Positions 28,558 to 36,898 of a stretch of 64,000 bases of DNA are shown in pieces. The translations under genes and the position numbers were made by a program. The stretch covers positions 310,001-374,000 of the forward strand of contig JAIRUA010000007.1 in the NCBI GenBank assembly GCA_031254645.1, written 5' to 3'. Under the pieces are notes generated by a model. That model was given only the letters and a program-made list of their open reading frames with translations. It was not told where the DNA came from and did not search any database. The stretch comes from Dysgonamonadaceae bacterium. Lineage in GTDB: Bacteria; Bacteroidota; Bacteroidia; Bacteroidales; Dysgonomonadaceae. The first letter of the stretch is position 1. Every line of letters starts with the position of its first letter.

Positions 28558-29913
28558 ATGAAGCGAATAATTTTATCAACAATTCTAATTTTAGCGAGCG
28601 GACATTTTCTTTTTTCCCAAGAAAATACCCCTATTTCGTTATCACTTCGCCAATGCGTACAAATGGCAGTGGAAGAAAATATCCATATCAGAACTGCCCG
28701 CATTGATGCAGAAAAAAATCAACACAGAAAAGCGGAAGCAATTTCTGCCCTTATCCCAAAAATCAATGTAGGTGCAAATTTTCAAGATAATTTATCGTTG
28801 CCTACTACAATGGTTCCGGGCGAAATATTCGGACAACCCGATACAAGAATACCCGTGCAAATGGGTGCGAAGTTTAATGCAGGTGCAGCCGCAACAATTA
28901 GTTGGGTGTTATATAATCAAACTGCCTCAACTGCTGTACAATTAGCAAAAAAAATAACCGAACTTAGCAATTTGGGTATCGAAAAAGCCGAAGAAGAATT
29001 AGCCGAAGAAGTGGCAAAACTCTATTTTTTGACGATGGCAACCGCTCAACAAAAAAACCTGATTGAAGAAAATATCAATCGCACTAAACGCATACAGGAA
29101 ATTACCAAAATCTTGGTAGATAATGGTATGGTAAAACAAGTGGATTATGACCGCGTAAGCATCAGTTTGGAAAACTTATACACTCAATTAAACAATGTGG
29201 AAGCGGGATTGGAACAACAATACAATATGATGAAATACATACTGAACATTCCGCTCGACAAAACGATTGTCCTAACAGATACGGATATTTCCGAAATACA
29301 ATTGTTGCAAAATTTGTCGGAAAACTTGTCGGATTTTTCTAATCATATCAACATCAGGTTATTGGAATCGCAACAGGAAATTAACCGTACCAATCAAAGA
29401 ATGGCGAGAAGCGCAAATATGCCTACCGTTATGTTTACGGGTCAATACGCCGTTCACGGAATGCAGAACGAATTTAGAAATTACTTCAATAACTCCAACA
29501 GATGGTTTTCTTCTTCGTTCATCGGACTTGGTGTGTCTATTCCGATTTTTGACGGCGGAGAAAGACGCTCACAAGTCCGACAAGCAAACTTGGAAATACA
29601 AAAAACAGATGCTTTGCTTTTCGACAAAAAAGAAAAATTTACTGTCGATTTTCAAAACGCAGTCAATCATTACCAAAATAATCGGGCAAACGTAGAACGC
29701 CAAAGACAAAACATCGCGCTGGCAGAAAGAGTGTACGATGAAACAGCTCAAAAATACCGCGAGGGTTTGGCAAGTATGAGTGACCTTTTGCAAGACGAAA
29801 TGAGCCTAAGCAGCGCACAAGCCAATTATCTTACCGCTTTGTATAATTACAGAGAATCGGAAATAAAAATTATGTCGTTGAACGGCGAAATCCGCAATTT
29901 AATTAGGAATTAA
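28558..29913 (+). CDS. TolC-family outer membrane efflux protein
   Basis: Outer-membrane channel of a tripartite efflux system, 451 residues. It has a signal peptide (MKRIILSTILILASGHFLFS) and two outer-membrane-factor repeats rich in coiled coil and Asn/Gln, with the usual conserved VGVSIPIFDGG-type strand (LGVSIPIFDGGERRSQVRQA). It starts a set with a periplasmic adaptor and, past an inserted lipoprotein gene, an RND pump. Confidence 0.88.
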   Translation: MKRIILSTILILASGHFLFSQENTPISLSLRQCVQMAVEENIHIRTARIDAEKNQHRKAEAISALIPKINVGANFQDNLSLPTTMVPGEIFGQPDTRIPVQMGAKFNAGAAATISWVLYNQTASTAVQLAKKITELSNLGIEKAEEELAEEVAKLYFLTMATAQQKNLIEENINRTKRIQEITKILVDNGMVKQVDYDRVSISLENLYTQLNNVEAGLEQQYNMMKYILNIPLDKTIVLTDTDISEIQLLQNLSENLSDFSNHINIRLLESQQEINRTNQRMARSANMPTVMFTGQYAVHGMQNEFRNYFNNSNRWFSSSFIGLGVSIPIFDGGERRSQVRQANLEIQKTDALLFDKKEKFTVDFQNAVNHYQNNRANVERQRQNIALAERVYDETAQKYREGLASMSDLLQDEMSLSSAQANYLTALYNYRESEIKIMSLNGEIRNLIRN

Positions 29914-29920
29914 AAATGTA

Positions 29921-29943
29921 GGGGCGTACCCTTGCGGTCGCCC
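29921..29943. repeat. GC-rich hairpin repeat between tolC and hlyD homologues
   Basis: GGGGCGTACC and GGTCGCCC pair around a short loop in an otherwise AT-rich gap. The same reading (GTAGGGGCGTACCC...) is of a type often met as a dispersed repeat; it may fold in the mRNA between the two genes. Confidence 0.5.
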
Positions 29944-29984
29944 ATTAAATCATAAAAATAAACATCATTTAATCAGATAGAAAA

Positions 29985-31052
29985 ATGAAAAGAAATTCAA
30001 TCATCATAGTAATTATTGTAGCAATATTGTTAGGTGCAATAGCGTGGACATTAGCGAGCAATAAAAAAGAAATCAACGCACGCAAAGAAGTCGGCACAAC
30101 CGAAGAAAGAATAAGCGTTACAGTGGCAACCGTCGAATTAAAAGAAACAAGCGGAACGCTGCAATTGACTGGAAGAGCCGAGCCATACAGGGAAGTAACG
30201 GTGGTTTCCGAAACTTCGGGAAGAGTGGTGCAACTCAATTTAAAAATGGGCGATTTCGTAAACAGGGGCGCAGTATTGGCACGAGTGGACGATACTTACA
30301 AGCGTTTGACTTACGAAAGTGCACAAATCAATTACCGAAAATTCAAAGAAGATTACGAAAGATTTCAAATTTTGCATCAAGGCGAAGCGGTTACCGAAAA
30401 CCAACTGCGCGATATGCGAATAGGCTACGAAATGGCTAAAATTCAATTGGAAACCGCAACAAAACAGTTGGACGATACCAAAATCATCGCGCCGTTTAGC
30501 GGCTATATCACTTCCCAAAATACGGAATTGGGCGCATTTGTCGGTATGGGAACGCCCATTGCGGAAATTTCTGATATTTCTCGGTTAAAAGTTCGGTTAA
30601 TTGTTTCCGAATCGAATGTATATCAATTATATAACGGTATGGAAACGTCTGTTACTACTAACATTTTTCCCGATATTCAATGGAAAGGCAATATTTCAGG
30701 TATCGGCGTGAGGGGAAGCAACGCACACACCTATCCTGTGGAAATTTTGATAAACAACAATTCTCAAAACACGCTGAAAGCCGGAACTTTTGTAAATGTA
30801 ACCGTAAATGCAGGAAATGGCAACAAATTGTTGATGATACCCCGCAATGCCATTGTGAGCAGTGTTAGAGAGCCGTCAGTGTATGTTGTAAAAGACGGTG
30901 TGGCTCAACTTACAAGAATCATAATCGGGCATAACTACAACGGCTATTTAGAAGTATTTGCAGGCATTAACGAGGGTGATAAAGTTGTTACAAGTGGGCA
31001 GATTAATTTGTCAGACAACGCACAGGTTTCTGTAATTTATGCGAATCAGTAA
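29985..31052 (+). CDS. RND efflux periplasmic adaptor (HlyD/AcrA family)
   Basis: Membrane-fusion protein of 355 residues. An N-terminal signal anchor is followed by the lipoyl half-motifs (VVSETSGRVVQLNLKMGDFV and IIAPFSGYITSQNTELGAFV) flanking an alpha-hairpin, then the beta-barrel and membrane-proximal domains. It joins the outer-membrane channel encoded upstream with the RND pump at 33586. The interval before that pump holds an opposite-strand lipoprotein gene. Confidence 0.88.
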   Translation: MKRNSIIIVIIVAILLGAIAWTLASNKKEINARKEVGTTEERISVTVATVELKETSGTLQLTGRAEPYREVTVVSETSGRVVQLNLKMGDFVNRGAVLARVDDTYKRLTYESAQINYRKFKEDYERFQILHQGEAVTENQLRDMRIGYEMAKIQLETATKQLDDTKIIAPFSGYITSQNTELGAFVGMGTPIAEISDISRLKVRLIVSESNVYQLYNGMETSVTTNIFPDIQWKGNISGIGVRGSNAHTYPVEILINNNSQNTLKAGTFVNVTVNAGNGNKLLMIPRNAIVSSVREPSVYVVKDGVAQLTRIIIGHNYNGYLEVFAGINEGDKVVTSGQINLSDNAQVSVIYANQ

Positions 31053-31062
31053 TTGAAAATTT

Positions 31063-31081
31063 GGCTTTTCAAGCCTTTTTT
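31063..31081 (+). terminator. Weak terminator after the adaptor gene
   Basis: A 5-bp stem GGCTT/AAGCC with a 3-nt loop is followed directly by six T. It is small, but it sits 10 bp after the adaptor stop and fits the end of the tolC-hlyD transcript, explaining why the pump needs its own promoter. Confidence 0.5.
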
Positions 31082-31140
31082 CAGTTGTGCAACAGGCAAT
31101 GTCTTTGTATTGCAACAAAAGGTAATGATGAGAAAAATAT

Positions 31141-31178
31141 TAAAAAACCCTCGTAGCGTTTGGAACGTTACGAGGGTT
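31141..31178 (-). terminator. Terminator of the leucine-rich lipoprotein gene
   Basis: A 13-bp near-perfect stem (AACCCTCGTAGCG...CGTTACGAGGGTT, 31146-31178), followed on the minus strand by six T. It lies 32 bp past the stop of the minus-strand lipoprotein gene. Confidence 0.8.
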
Positions 31179-31210
31179 AAAAAAAAATTAAGATTCAAAC
31201 AATTTCCTAA

Positions 31211-33181
31211 TTATTGAACTCTCCACCCCTTTTCAAACGCAATGCCTCGGTTGCTTTCAGAACTGCCGGGATTTCCTCTTTCCGAAATTGTTTTTGTCCC
31301 CGCGTTGCTGTGCAACGTGTCAAACAAATCATTTAACGCATCGGCTGTGAACTGATTATTATTCACATTCAAAATCGTTAACGCGGTGTTATTACTTACG
31401 TCTAAATTTGTTAATTGATTATCACCCAGAGTCAAACTCGTTAATGCGGTGTTATTACTTACGTCTAAATTTGTTAATTGACTACGTATCACACTCAAAG
31501 ACGTTAATGCGGTGTTACTACTTACATCTAAACTTGTTAATGGAGCATTAGTCACACTCAAAGACGTTAATGCGGTGCTATTACTTACATCTAAACTTGT
31601 TATTAATGGAGCACTACCCACACTCAAAGACGTTAATGCGGTGTTATTACTTACATCTAAACTTGTTATTGATAGAGCAGTACCCACACTCAAAGACGTT
31701 AATGCAGTGTTACTACTTACATCTAAACTTGTTATTAATGGAGCATTATTCACATCCAAATGCGTTAATGCGGTGTTATTACTTACATCTAAACTTGTTA
31801 TTAATAGAGCATTATTCACATTCAAATACGTTAATGCGGTGTTATTACTTACATCTAAACTTGTTATTAATTGAGCATTAGACACATTCAAATACGTTAA
31901 TGCGGTTTTATTACTTACATCTAAACTTGTTACTAATCGAGCATTAGACACAAACAAATACGTTAATGCGGTGTTATTACTTACATCTAAACTTGTTATT
32001 GATAGAGCATTACCCACACTCAAATGCGTTAATGCGGTGTTGCGGCTAACATCTAAACTTGTTAATTGAGGAGTAGACACATACAAATGCGTTAATGCGG
32101 TGTTATTACTTACATCTAAACTTGTTAATGCACTATACACACTCAAAGACGTTAATGCGGTGTTATTACTTACATCTAAACTTGTTAATTGATAAGCCTC
32201 CACAAACAAATGCGTTAATGCGGTGTTGCGGCTAACATCTAATTCGGTTAATCGATTATCGCGCACTCGCAAAAAAGTCAATTCGGAGTTTTGGCTCACA
32301 TCTAATTCGGCTATGACGGCTAATTGACTACCACTACCAATCGGTTCTAATCCTGTAATATCTTCACCAATTATTGTAATGTTGCGGACAGATGTTTCGG
32401 AAGACCTGTTAGCACGTGTATGTGTTCTGGAAATGTAATTCGTATCGGGAGAAAGTGTATATGTTTCATTCGGAAAACCATCGTCCCAGTCAATAGTCAT
32501 TCTGCCACTACCTACTATTTTGAAATGTACCTCTGAAACCGCTGCTATTGTCATTTTTTGTTTTGCACCTTTCTGTGTAATATTTATCTCAATAGCTGCT
32601 TCTCCGCTTGTGATTGTAATAATTGCAGTGCGGTCTTCGCCTGTAAAATTGGGTTCGAGCGTAATTTCAATGGTGTGAGTGCCTGCATCGCCGCTTTCGG
32701 GCGAAATGGAAATCCAATCGGCAGCGGTTGTTTCTGTTTCCGTTTTTGTTTTTGTTTCGGCAACCGAAATACTTGAAGTCCACGCGCCTGTGGTGGTGAA
32801 AATTACGTCTGATGCGCCCTGTTTTGCATCGGCGAGAACTTCTTGTGTTAAGCTCTCTTCGTTTTCAACCGTGATTGGTGGCAAATCAGCATCTTCTTCG
32901 TTCCATTTAGCAAAAAGCGTAATGTTGTTAGTTACCACATCGGTGTCAAAATTCCACTCGTTTGTACTTGTTGTTTCTTTGTACCACGCTACAAATATGT
33001 ATCCGTCGCGTGTGGGGTCGGTGGGTTTGGTTACTTTTCCGCCTTGTTCCACAGTTTGCGAAGATACTTCACTGCCGCCTTGACTGTTGAATGTTACGGT
33101 GTAAAATGTAGGGTCGTCTCCGCATCCGATAAAAATAATACTTGCTATAAATAACAAAGTGAATAGATAGAATAATTTCAT
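31211..33181 (-). CDS. Leucine-rich-repeat lipoprotein with InlB_B and BACON domains
   Basis: Surface lipoprotein of 656 residues. The signal peptide ends in FIGCGDD with the lipidated Cys at 20. Next is a Listeria-Bacteroides repeat (TVTFNSQGGSEV to TLFAKWNEED), then a BACON-like domain (TGAWTSS...ITQKG). About 15 leucine-rich units of 21-23 residues follow, with core LDVSNNTALTxLxV, and a short C-terminal cap ending FEKGWRVQ. The DNA repeats are nearly identical, so copy number may vary. Such BspA-like proteins bind host or matrix proteins or glycans. The ATG at 33181 gives the lipoprotein signal. The gene interrupts the efflux operon on the opposite strand. Confidence 0.85.
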   Translation of the reverse strand: MKLFYLFTLLFIASIIFIGCGDDPTFYTVTFNSQGGSEVSSQTVEQGGKVTKPTDPTRDGYIFVAWYKETTSTNEWNFDTDVVTNNITLFAKWNEEDADLPPITVENEESLTQEVLADAKQGASDVIFTTTGAWTSSISVAETKTKTETETTAADWISISPESGDAGTHTIEITLEPNFTGEDRTAIITITSGEAAIEINITQKGAKQKMTIAAVSEVHFKIVGSGRMTIDWDDGFPNETYTLSPDTNYISRTHTRANRSSETSVRNITIIGEDITGLEPIGSGSQLAVIAELDVSQNSELTFLRVRDNRLTELDVSRNTALTHLFVEAYQLTSLDVSNNTALTSLSVYSALTSLDVSNNTALTHLYVSTPQLTSLDVSRNTALTHLSVGNALSITSLDVSNNTALTYLFVSNARLVTSLDVSNKTALTYLNVSNAQLITSLDVSNNTALTYLNVNNALLITSLDVSNNTALTHLDVNNAPLITSLDVSSNTALTSLSVGTALSITSLDVSNNTALTSLSVGSAPLITSLDVSNSTALTSLSVTNAPLTSLDVSSNTALTSLSVIRSQLTNLDVSNNTALTSLTLGDNQLTNLDVSNNTALTILNVNNNQFTADALNDLFDTLHSNAGTKTISERGNPGSSESNRGIAFEKGWRVQ

Positions 33182-33284
33182 ACGTAAATATTTTTGTTTC
33201 TTCCACCTCAAAAGGTGGTTTTTGTTGTTATTCTTGTTAATAATCTTCGTTTTGGACAAGACAAAATACGGCACATACAGGGCA

Positions 33285-33292
33285 CAAAGGTA
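33285..33292 (-). promoter_or_regulatory. -7 element of the leucine-rich lipoprotein gene
   Basis: The minus strand reads TACCTTTG here, a perfect Bacteroidetes -7 element about 100 bp before the start codon; no clear -33 TTTG accompanies it. The remainder of the 404-bp gap up to 33585 holds only the LytTR-type operator described separately and a run of ATTCATAACTC-like tandem repeats (33541-33575). Confidence 0.45.
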
Positions 33293-33444
33293 ATCAATTT
33301 ATTGTTGTTGTGATACATTGCAATTGTGTTTTTCATTATATTTATGTTTTTTTCATTTGAATGATTGTTTTGTTACACAAATAGAACATTACGTATCCCT
33401 GCTCGTGAGGTCAATGCCATCAGTATAGTGAAAGGCTTAATCTT

Positions 33445-33535
33445 TTTTTCAACCCCCAAATTCCGCATTTCAATCCCCAATATCATCATTTTAATATTTT
33501 CTCAACACAAGCCAACCCTTTACACAGTAATTTTG
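33445..33535 (+). promoter_or_regulatory. Predicted LytTR operator and promoter of the RND pump gene
   Basis: Elements TTTTTCAACC (33445), CATTTCAATC (33466) and CATTTTAATA (33487) are spaced exactly 21 bp apart. TAATTTTG at 33528-33535 follows 41 bp after the third. The layout is the same as at 28438-28529 and 38328-38419, showing the pump is co-regulated with tolC and the gene at 38449. Confidence 0.6.
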
Positions 33536-33585
33536 CAACATCATAATTCATAACTCAAAATTCATAATTCAAAATTAAAACAATT

Positions 33586-36500
33586 ATGTCAATAGTAAAA
33601 ACTTCCATACAAAAACCCCTCTACGTCGCAGTCCTTTTCATCGTACTCACGTTAGGCGGAATCATCAGCTACACCCAACTCAACTTGGATATACTCCCCA
33701 AAATGGAACGTCCGATGCTTATGGTACAAACCATTTATTCCGGCGCAAGTGCATCCGAAGTCGAAACATCAGTTACAAAACCGATAGAAGACGCCCTTTC
33801 TTCGCTGGAAAACCTGAAAAAAATCAGTTCCACTTCTATGGAGGGCGTATCCGTTATTTTTGTCGAATTCGATGAAGATGACGATATTAATTTTCTGTTG
33901 CAGGAAACGCAACGCAGGGTTTCGGCAATCAAAACCACGCTGCCAACGGACGTGTTAGACCCGTCTATTCATAAAACGTCGATGGACGAGCTGCCCATTA
34001 TGCTGATAGCGGCTTCGTCTTCGCTGCCCTCCACCGAGTTTTACAAATTGATTGAAGACCGCATCCTCCCGCGTCTGACAAGAATACAGGGCGTTGGCGA
34101 TGTGCAGCTGACCGGTGGAACGGAGCGCGAAATCCGCGTGAATATCAATGCCGACAAACTGAAATCCTACAACTTATCCATATTGCAGGTTTTGCAGGCA
34201 ATTCAAACCGCCAATACGGAAATTCCGGCAGGAAATGTAGAAAACTCCGAAGCCGTCTATTCCGTTCGTTTGGCTGCCAAATTTTCCAACTTGGACGAAC
34301 TGCGAAATACGGTGATAATCACTTCACCCGACGGCGGAAAAATACGGGTGTCGGACGTTGCCGAAGTGCACGACGGAATTGCTGAACAAAGACTGATTAA
34401 CCGTATCAACGGACGCGATGCGATTGGTATGTCCATTCAAAAACAGTCCGATGCCAACACTGTGCGTGTAGCCGATTTGGTAAAAAAAGAACTGACCGCC
34501 GTTGAACGGGAATATGCCGCTAACAATGTGAGATTTGAAGTGGCGTTAGACACCTCCATTTTTACAAAAGCCGCTGCAAATTCCGTATTGGTGGATTTAT
34601 TTTTGGCATTTTTGATTGTATCGGTGGTTTGTTTTCTGTTTCTGCATAACATCAGAGCAGGGCTTATCATTATGACAACCATACCGTTGTCCATCATTCC
34701 CACGTTTATCGTGATGTACTTTTTGGGTTACACGCTAAATTTGATGTCGCTAATGGCGTTATCGCTCGTGGTAGGGCTTTTGGTGGACGATTCCATTGTG
34801 GTGATTGAAAATATATTTCGACATATGGAAAAGGGAAAAAGCCGTTGGCAGGCAACGTTGGACGGCTGCAAGCAAATTATTTATACCTGCGTGGTTATCA
34901 ACTTGGTGATTGTGGTGGTTTTTCTGCCTATGGCGATTGCAGGCGGATTTATCGGCAAGTTGCTGACGGAATTTGCCGTTCCGATTGTTATTGCTACGAT
35001 TTGCAGTACGCTGGTATCGTTTACATTGACGCCTTTGCTGATGTCGCGTTTCGGAAAATTGTCCGATACAACTTCTCTAACTTTGGCGGGACGTTTTTCC
35101 AACTTTGTTGAACGTACTTCCGAAACCCTGAAAAACGGTTATGTTCAACTATTGCGTTGGAGTTTGCGCCGCAAAGCAATCGTTTTATCGGCTGCATTTG
35201 TGCTGTTTATCGGCTCTGTTGCGCTTATTCCCGCCGGATTTATCGGAGCGGCTTTCTTACCCGAAATTGACAGGGACGAATTTATTATTACCCTCGAAAT
35301 GAATCCGCAATTAACTGTCTATCAAAACAACCAATTGACAATGCAAGCCGAAAGAATCCTTGCCTCGAAACCCGAAGTAAGGCGGATTTACACCAACATA
35401 GGTATTTCGGGACACAGCGTAAAAAACAACGTAACAACTATTTACGGACAAATGGTTGATAAAAGGGAGCGAAACATTGAGGTACAGGAATTTGCCCAAC
35501 AAATGAAGGACGAAATTATGTCTGCCATTCCCGGCATTCGTGCTTATGCGATTGACCCCGGAATTATGGGCGGCGGAACGCCTAACGAGCCTATTCAATT
35601 TATTGTGCAAGGTGCTGATTACGAACAAATACAACAAACGGCTGCCGCTATTTTGGACATTGTTCGGAAAACGCCCGGAACTGCCGACGCCCGATTTTCC
35701 ATTGACGACCCCAGACAAGAGGTACAAATAACGTTAGACCGCGAAAAAATAGCAGCTTTGGGCTTGTCGGCTCACGATGTGGGAATTACCCTGCGCACAT
35801 CTCTCAACGGAAACGACAACTCCACGTTTACCGAAGACAACTACGAATACCCTATCCGCATTGGTATTGACAATTTCGACCGCACCAATTCGGCTGACGT
35901 GGCAAGGCTTACGATGCTGAACAGGCGCGGCGAAATCATCGAGTTGCAACAGTTTGCTGATATTTCCTACGGATTGGGAGCGTCAGCATTAGAACGCACC
36001 GACCGAATGTTGTCCATTTCCGTCAAAGCAAACGCCGTAGGTCGCCCATCGGGAACAGTGGGCGCAGAAATTCAGAACGCTTTCAAGGATATAATTCCCG
36101 ACGGAATCACGGTAAGACCCGCCGGAATGTTGGAAATGCAAGATGATGCTTTCGGCAATCTGGGAATAATATTTTTAGCTGCGCTTGTGCTTATCTACCT
36201 CATAATGGTGGTGTTGTACAACGGATTGCTCGACCCTGTTATCGTTCTGTTTTCCGTTCCGCTATCCATTATCGGCGCGTTGCTGGCGTTGGCATTAACA
36301 ATAAACGCGCTCAATATCTTAACCATTCTCGGAATGATTGTACTTATCGCAATGGTTACCAAAAACGCCATTTTATTAGTCGATTTTGCCAACAAAATGC
36401 GCTTGGAAAAGGGTTTGGATATTTCCACCGCCCTGATTGAAGCAGGAAGAAAACGTTTGCGCCCAATTTTAATGACCACTGTTTCCACCATTTGCGGAAT

Positions 36501-36891
36501 ATTGCCCATAGCATTGGCATCGGGCGACGGTGCAGAAATGAAAAACGGAATGGCTTGGGTAATTATCGGCGGATTAACGAGTTCGATGCTTTTGACGTTG
36601 GTGGTTGTGCCGGTGGTGTACGCTATTTTTCATAGAATATCGGAAAAGATTTCATTAAAAATCAAAAACAAATCAATGAGAAATATAAATAAAACCCCGA
36701 ATCCCCACATCAGGATAAATCCGCGCAGTTGCAAAGCTTGTTGGGCGTGTATCCCTGCCTGTCCGAAACAAGTGATAGGAAAAGTCAGTTTTTTATTACA
36801 CAAACATATCGTTTTCAAAAATTCTGAAAACTGCATCGGATGCAAAAAGTGCATACAGGTATGTCCGTATGGAGTTTTCAACAAAATATAA
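33586..36891 (+). CDS. RND efflux pump fused to a 2[4Fe-4S] ferredoxin domain
   Basis: The first 1,028 residues are a normal AcrB/RND inner-membrane pump: N-terminal helix, periplasmic porter loops, LVVGLLVDDSIVVIENIFR in TM4 with the Asp pair for proton relay, and TM10-12 near the end. The frame then continues without a stop into about 71 residues with two complete cluster motifs, CKACWACIPACPK and CIGCKKCIQVCPYG. An in-frame ATG at 36676 could start this part as a separate ferredoxin, but no stop separates them. The RND C-terminus faces the cytoplasm, so the clusters would too. The adjacent hydrogenase-like gene suggests an electron-transfer link. Confidence 0.88.
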   Translation: MSIVKTSIQKPLYVAVLFIVLTLGGIISYTQLNLDILPKMERPMLMVQTIYSGASASEVETSVTKPIEDALSSLENLKKISSTSMEGVSVIFVEFDEDDDINFLLQETQRRVSAIKTTLPTDVLDPSIHKTSMDELPIMLIAASSSLPSTEFYKLIEDRILPRLTRIQGVGDVQLTGGTEREIRVNINADKLKSYNLSILQVLQAIQTANTEIPAGNVENSEAVYSVRLAAKFSNLDELRNTVIITSPDGGKIRVSDVAEVHDGIAEQRLINRINGRDAIGMSIQKQSDANTVRVADLVKKELTAVEREYAANNVRFEVALDTSIFTKAAANSVLVDLFLAFLIVSVVCFLFLHNIRAGLIIMTTIPLSIIPTFIVMYFLGYTLNLMSLMALSLVVGLLVDDSIVVIENIFRHMEKGKSRWQATLDGCKQIIYTCVVINLVIVVVFLPMAIAGGFIGKLLTEFAVPIVIATICSTLVSFTLTPLLMSRFGKLSDTTSLTLAGRFSNFVERTSETLKNGYVQLLRWSLRRKAIVLSAAFVLFIGSVALIPAGFIGAAFLPEIDRDEFIITLEMNPQLTVYQNNQLTMQAERILASKPEVRRIYTNIGISGHSVKNNVTTIYGQMVDKRERNIEVQEFAQQMKDEIMSAIPGIRAYAIDPGIMGGGTPNEPIQFIVQGADYEQIQQTAAAILDIVRKTPGTADARFSIDDPRQEVQITLDREKIAALGLSAHDVGITLRTSLNGNDNSTFTEDNYEYPIRIGIDNFDRTNSADVARLTMLNRRGEIIELQQFADISYGLGASALERTDRMLSISVKANAVGRPSGTVGAEIQNAFKDIIPDGITVRPAGMLEMQDDAFGNLGIIFLAALVLIYLIMVVLYNGLLDPVIVLFSVPLSIIGALLALALTINALNILTILGMIVLIAMVTKNAILLVDFANKMRLEKGLDISTALIEAGRKRLRPILMTTVSTICGILPIALASGDGAEMKNGMAWVIIGGLTSSMLLTLVVVPVVYAIFHRISEKISLKIKNKSMRNINKTPNPHIRINPRSCKACWACIPACPKQVIGKVSFLLHKHIVFKNSENCIGCKKCIQVCPYGVFNKI

Positions 36892-36898
36892 AGATAAA

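Noticed and set aside
31512-31881. Open frames on the plus strand opposite the leucine-rich gene, built of repeated LLLTSKLV and CYYLHLNL units
   Set aside because: They are the complementary reading of the homogenised leucine-rich repeats, with no start context or independent homology.
31430-32240. Regularly spaced near-identical DNA repeats suggestive of a CRISPR array
   Set aside because: The repeats are in frame within a protein gene, the period follows leucine-rich units of 21-23 codons, and there are no unique spacers.
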